NCBI GenBank assembly: GCA_030272155.1
Contig: CP126192.1
Span: 3,320,501 to 3,384,500 of the forward strand
Source of the DNA: Tetradesmus obliquus
Lineage: Eukaryota; Chlorophyta; Chlorophyceae; Sphaeropleales; Scenedesmaceae
DNA: 64,000 bases
Direction of reading: 5' to 3'
How positions within the stretch are numbered: the first letter of the stretch is position 1; each line of letters begins with the position of its first letter. The position numbers and the translations under genes were made by a program. The notes under the pieces were generated by a model. That model ran no database searches. It had not been told where the DNA came from and saw nothing but the letters and a program-made list of their open reading frames with translations. Shown here piece by piece: positions 63,201-64,000 of the stretch.

Positions 63201-64000
63201 AGATCTCCCGTGCGCGGGCCTCCAGCACCTCAGCCTTCCTGCAGGCGCAAGGTTGCAGACCAGGATTCAGGCGCGGCCCAACTTCAGGCGCACCTCACAT
63301 CTTGGAAGACAGACACCAAGACTGACCTGGCATTGCAGGGATTACAGCACACAGAGTGAGCATGTGCAGCTGCGTATGGCAAGACCCTGCCTGCTCACAC
63401 GTTTTGTGGTGTGCCACGGGAACATATCTTCAGCAATTTCCATGCTTCCAAGTCGAGAAAGAGCAGCCCCCTGCCCTGCCACTCGCGCACCGTATGAGGC
63501 TGTGTATGTTGGCCTTGTGCTCCTCCTGCTGCATGAAGCAGTAGCGGCTGCCAGGCTTGCGGCCCCTGCCCCTGCACTGGATGTAGCTGGTCACGTTACG
63601 CGGCAGGTCAAACGCAACAACCTGCGGCAGGCGGCAGCAGCAGCGGCGTGAGCAGTCAATTGCAGACGAGTGCAGCCACGCTTGGCTAACTGAATCTACA
63701 TTGCTCAGAGCATGCAGCCAGTTAAACGATCAATGGCAGGCACACTTTCAACAGCCGCACAGCAGGCCCAACAAAACAGCGGCAGCAAACACAAACTCAG
63801 CGGCAGCACAACCAGCTGGCACTGCGCCACGTCCACAGCAGAGGCACAGTGAAATAGAAAAAACAACAACAGTAGATTCCAGCAGGAGCAGAACTCGACA
63901 GCAGCACGTCAACGTACCAGCTGGCACTGCGCAAAGTCCATCCCCTCGCTCCCCACGCTGGTGGCGATGAGCACGTTGATGGAGGACGCACGGAATCCCG
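54369..64000 (-). CDS. DCL: Dicer-like ribonuclease III (5' part beyond right edge)
   Basis: Dicers cut long dsRNA or hairpins into small RNAs. Minus-strand exons: beyond 64000 to 63918, 63491-63621, 63005-63238, 62447-62688, 61660-62168, 61228-61341, 57613-60885, 56389-56941, 55668-56046, 54369-55425; about 2190 residues visible, phases agree. Order: end of helicase C (INVLIATSVGSEGMDFAQCQ; motif VI YIQCRGRGRKPGSRY); Dicer dimerisation domain (QAAALRALQLLYAAGKLTDH); PAZ-like region (VVVAGHSSHVYRVVGV, then DEYYKLRCGITGLQGQLPML and a large low-complexity insert); RNase IIIa (ERLEFLGDVVLKV; RIADGVEALIGAFYL); RNase IIIb (YQRLEFLGDALLDMVV; MADLVEALTAAVYVDSGGDW). The acidic catalytic residues of both RNase III domains are present. 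No C-terminal dsRBD is seen; the protein ends Gln- and Glu-rich. Exon 7 of this list (3273 nt) is mostly Ala/Ser/Gln-rich. Confidence 0.93.
56330..56377. repeat. (CAG)16 microsatellite in a Dicer intron
   Basis: Sixteen uninterrupted CAG units lie just inside the intron following the RNase IIIa exon, about 12 bp past the donor on the minus strand (CTG sense in the transcript). Such tracts are common in coding DNA here; this one is intronic and long. Confidence 0.95.
57043..57085 (-). repeat. Copy of Dicer RNase IIIa exon 5' edge, with acceptor, in preceding intron
   Basis: These 43 bases match 56903-56945 at 40 positions, offset 140 bp. The copy keeps a CTGCAG acceptor and would encode VLPQDANAGEL, against VLPQEANEGEL in the real exon. 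Splicing to it would shift the frame unless the intervening sequence were removed separately. Confidence 0.88.
57141..57204. repeat. (ATT)n microsatellite in a Dicer intron
   Basis: About 21 units of ATT form a pure A/T island in otherwise GC-rich DNA, inside the intron between the two RNase IIIa half-exons. Confidence 0.97.
57475..57516 (-). repeat. Copy of Dicer exon 3' edge, with donor, in the following intron
   Basis: These 42 bases match 57606-57647 at 39 positions, offset 131 bp. On the minus strand the copy repeats the last codons of the RNase IIIa first half-exon (KVAAACCVL) and a GTGAGC donor. It lies in the same intron as the acceptor-side copy at 57043-57085, so this intron has duplicated edges at both ends. 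Confidence 0.88.
61001..61050. repeat. 10-bp tandem repeat, five copies, in a Dicer intron
   Basis: GTGGCACCAG occurs five times in perfect register, with a degenerate sixth copy at 60991-61000. It sits about 110 bp upstream, on the minus strand, of the acceptor of the large Dicer exon. It creates an artefactual open reading frame (PPGATWCHLV) that reads into that exon. Confidence 0.95.

Overview
This window looks like nuclear DNA of a chlorophyte green alga, possibly Sphaeropleales (Scenedesmus/Tetradesmus-like). Genes are intron-rich with GT-AG splice sites. CAG/CTG trinucleotide runs are extreme and appear in proteins as poly-Gln, poly-Ser and poly-Ala depending on frame. The nearest recognisable homologues are plant-type (BIG/UBR4, ARID-ELM2, GIP1, plant-style ISWI). 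The taxon is an inference from composition and gene content. All exon models were built by hand from splice motifs, reading phase and family conservation, without transcripts.

Layout. (1) 1-18277, minus: giant E3 ubiquitin-ligase gene BIG/UBR4, running off the left edge. (2) 18838-22508, plus: DCAF12-type WD40 substrate receptor, divergent from BIG across about 560 bp. (3) 23186-26703, minus: unidentified coiled-coil protein, 10 exons. (4) 27310-31280, plus: ARID-ELM2-SANT chromatin protein, divergent from gene 3. (5) 32176-36030, plus: SMYD-like SET protein with a His-rich insert. (6) 37669-47649, plus: complete ISWI remodelling ATPase in 21 exons. Its intron 11 holds a tRNA-Cys(GCA) gene and its intron 18 a long foldback hairpin. 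(7) 49483-53049, plus: GIP1/UBAP2-like protein with RGG and YG-rich tracts. (8) 54369-64000+, minus: Dicer-like RNase III, 5' part beyond the right edge.

Functional themes. Two ubiquitin-pathway genes share one divergent promoter region. Three putative chromatin regulators (ARID-ELM2, SET, ISWI) lie consecutively on the plus strand. A Dicer gene lies about 8 kb from a candidate miRNA-like hairpin. Whether any of this proximity matters is inference.

Most unusual observation: at least six introns, in three genes on both strands, contain a second copy of the adjoining exon's edge (about 33-59 bp, usually including the splice site) placed 88-140 bp away. No offset is a multiple of three. These could be decoy or poison splice sites, or traces of a recurrent duplication or intron-gain process.
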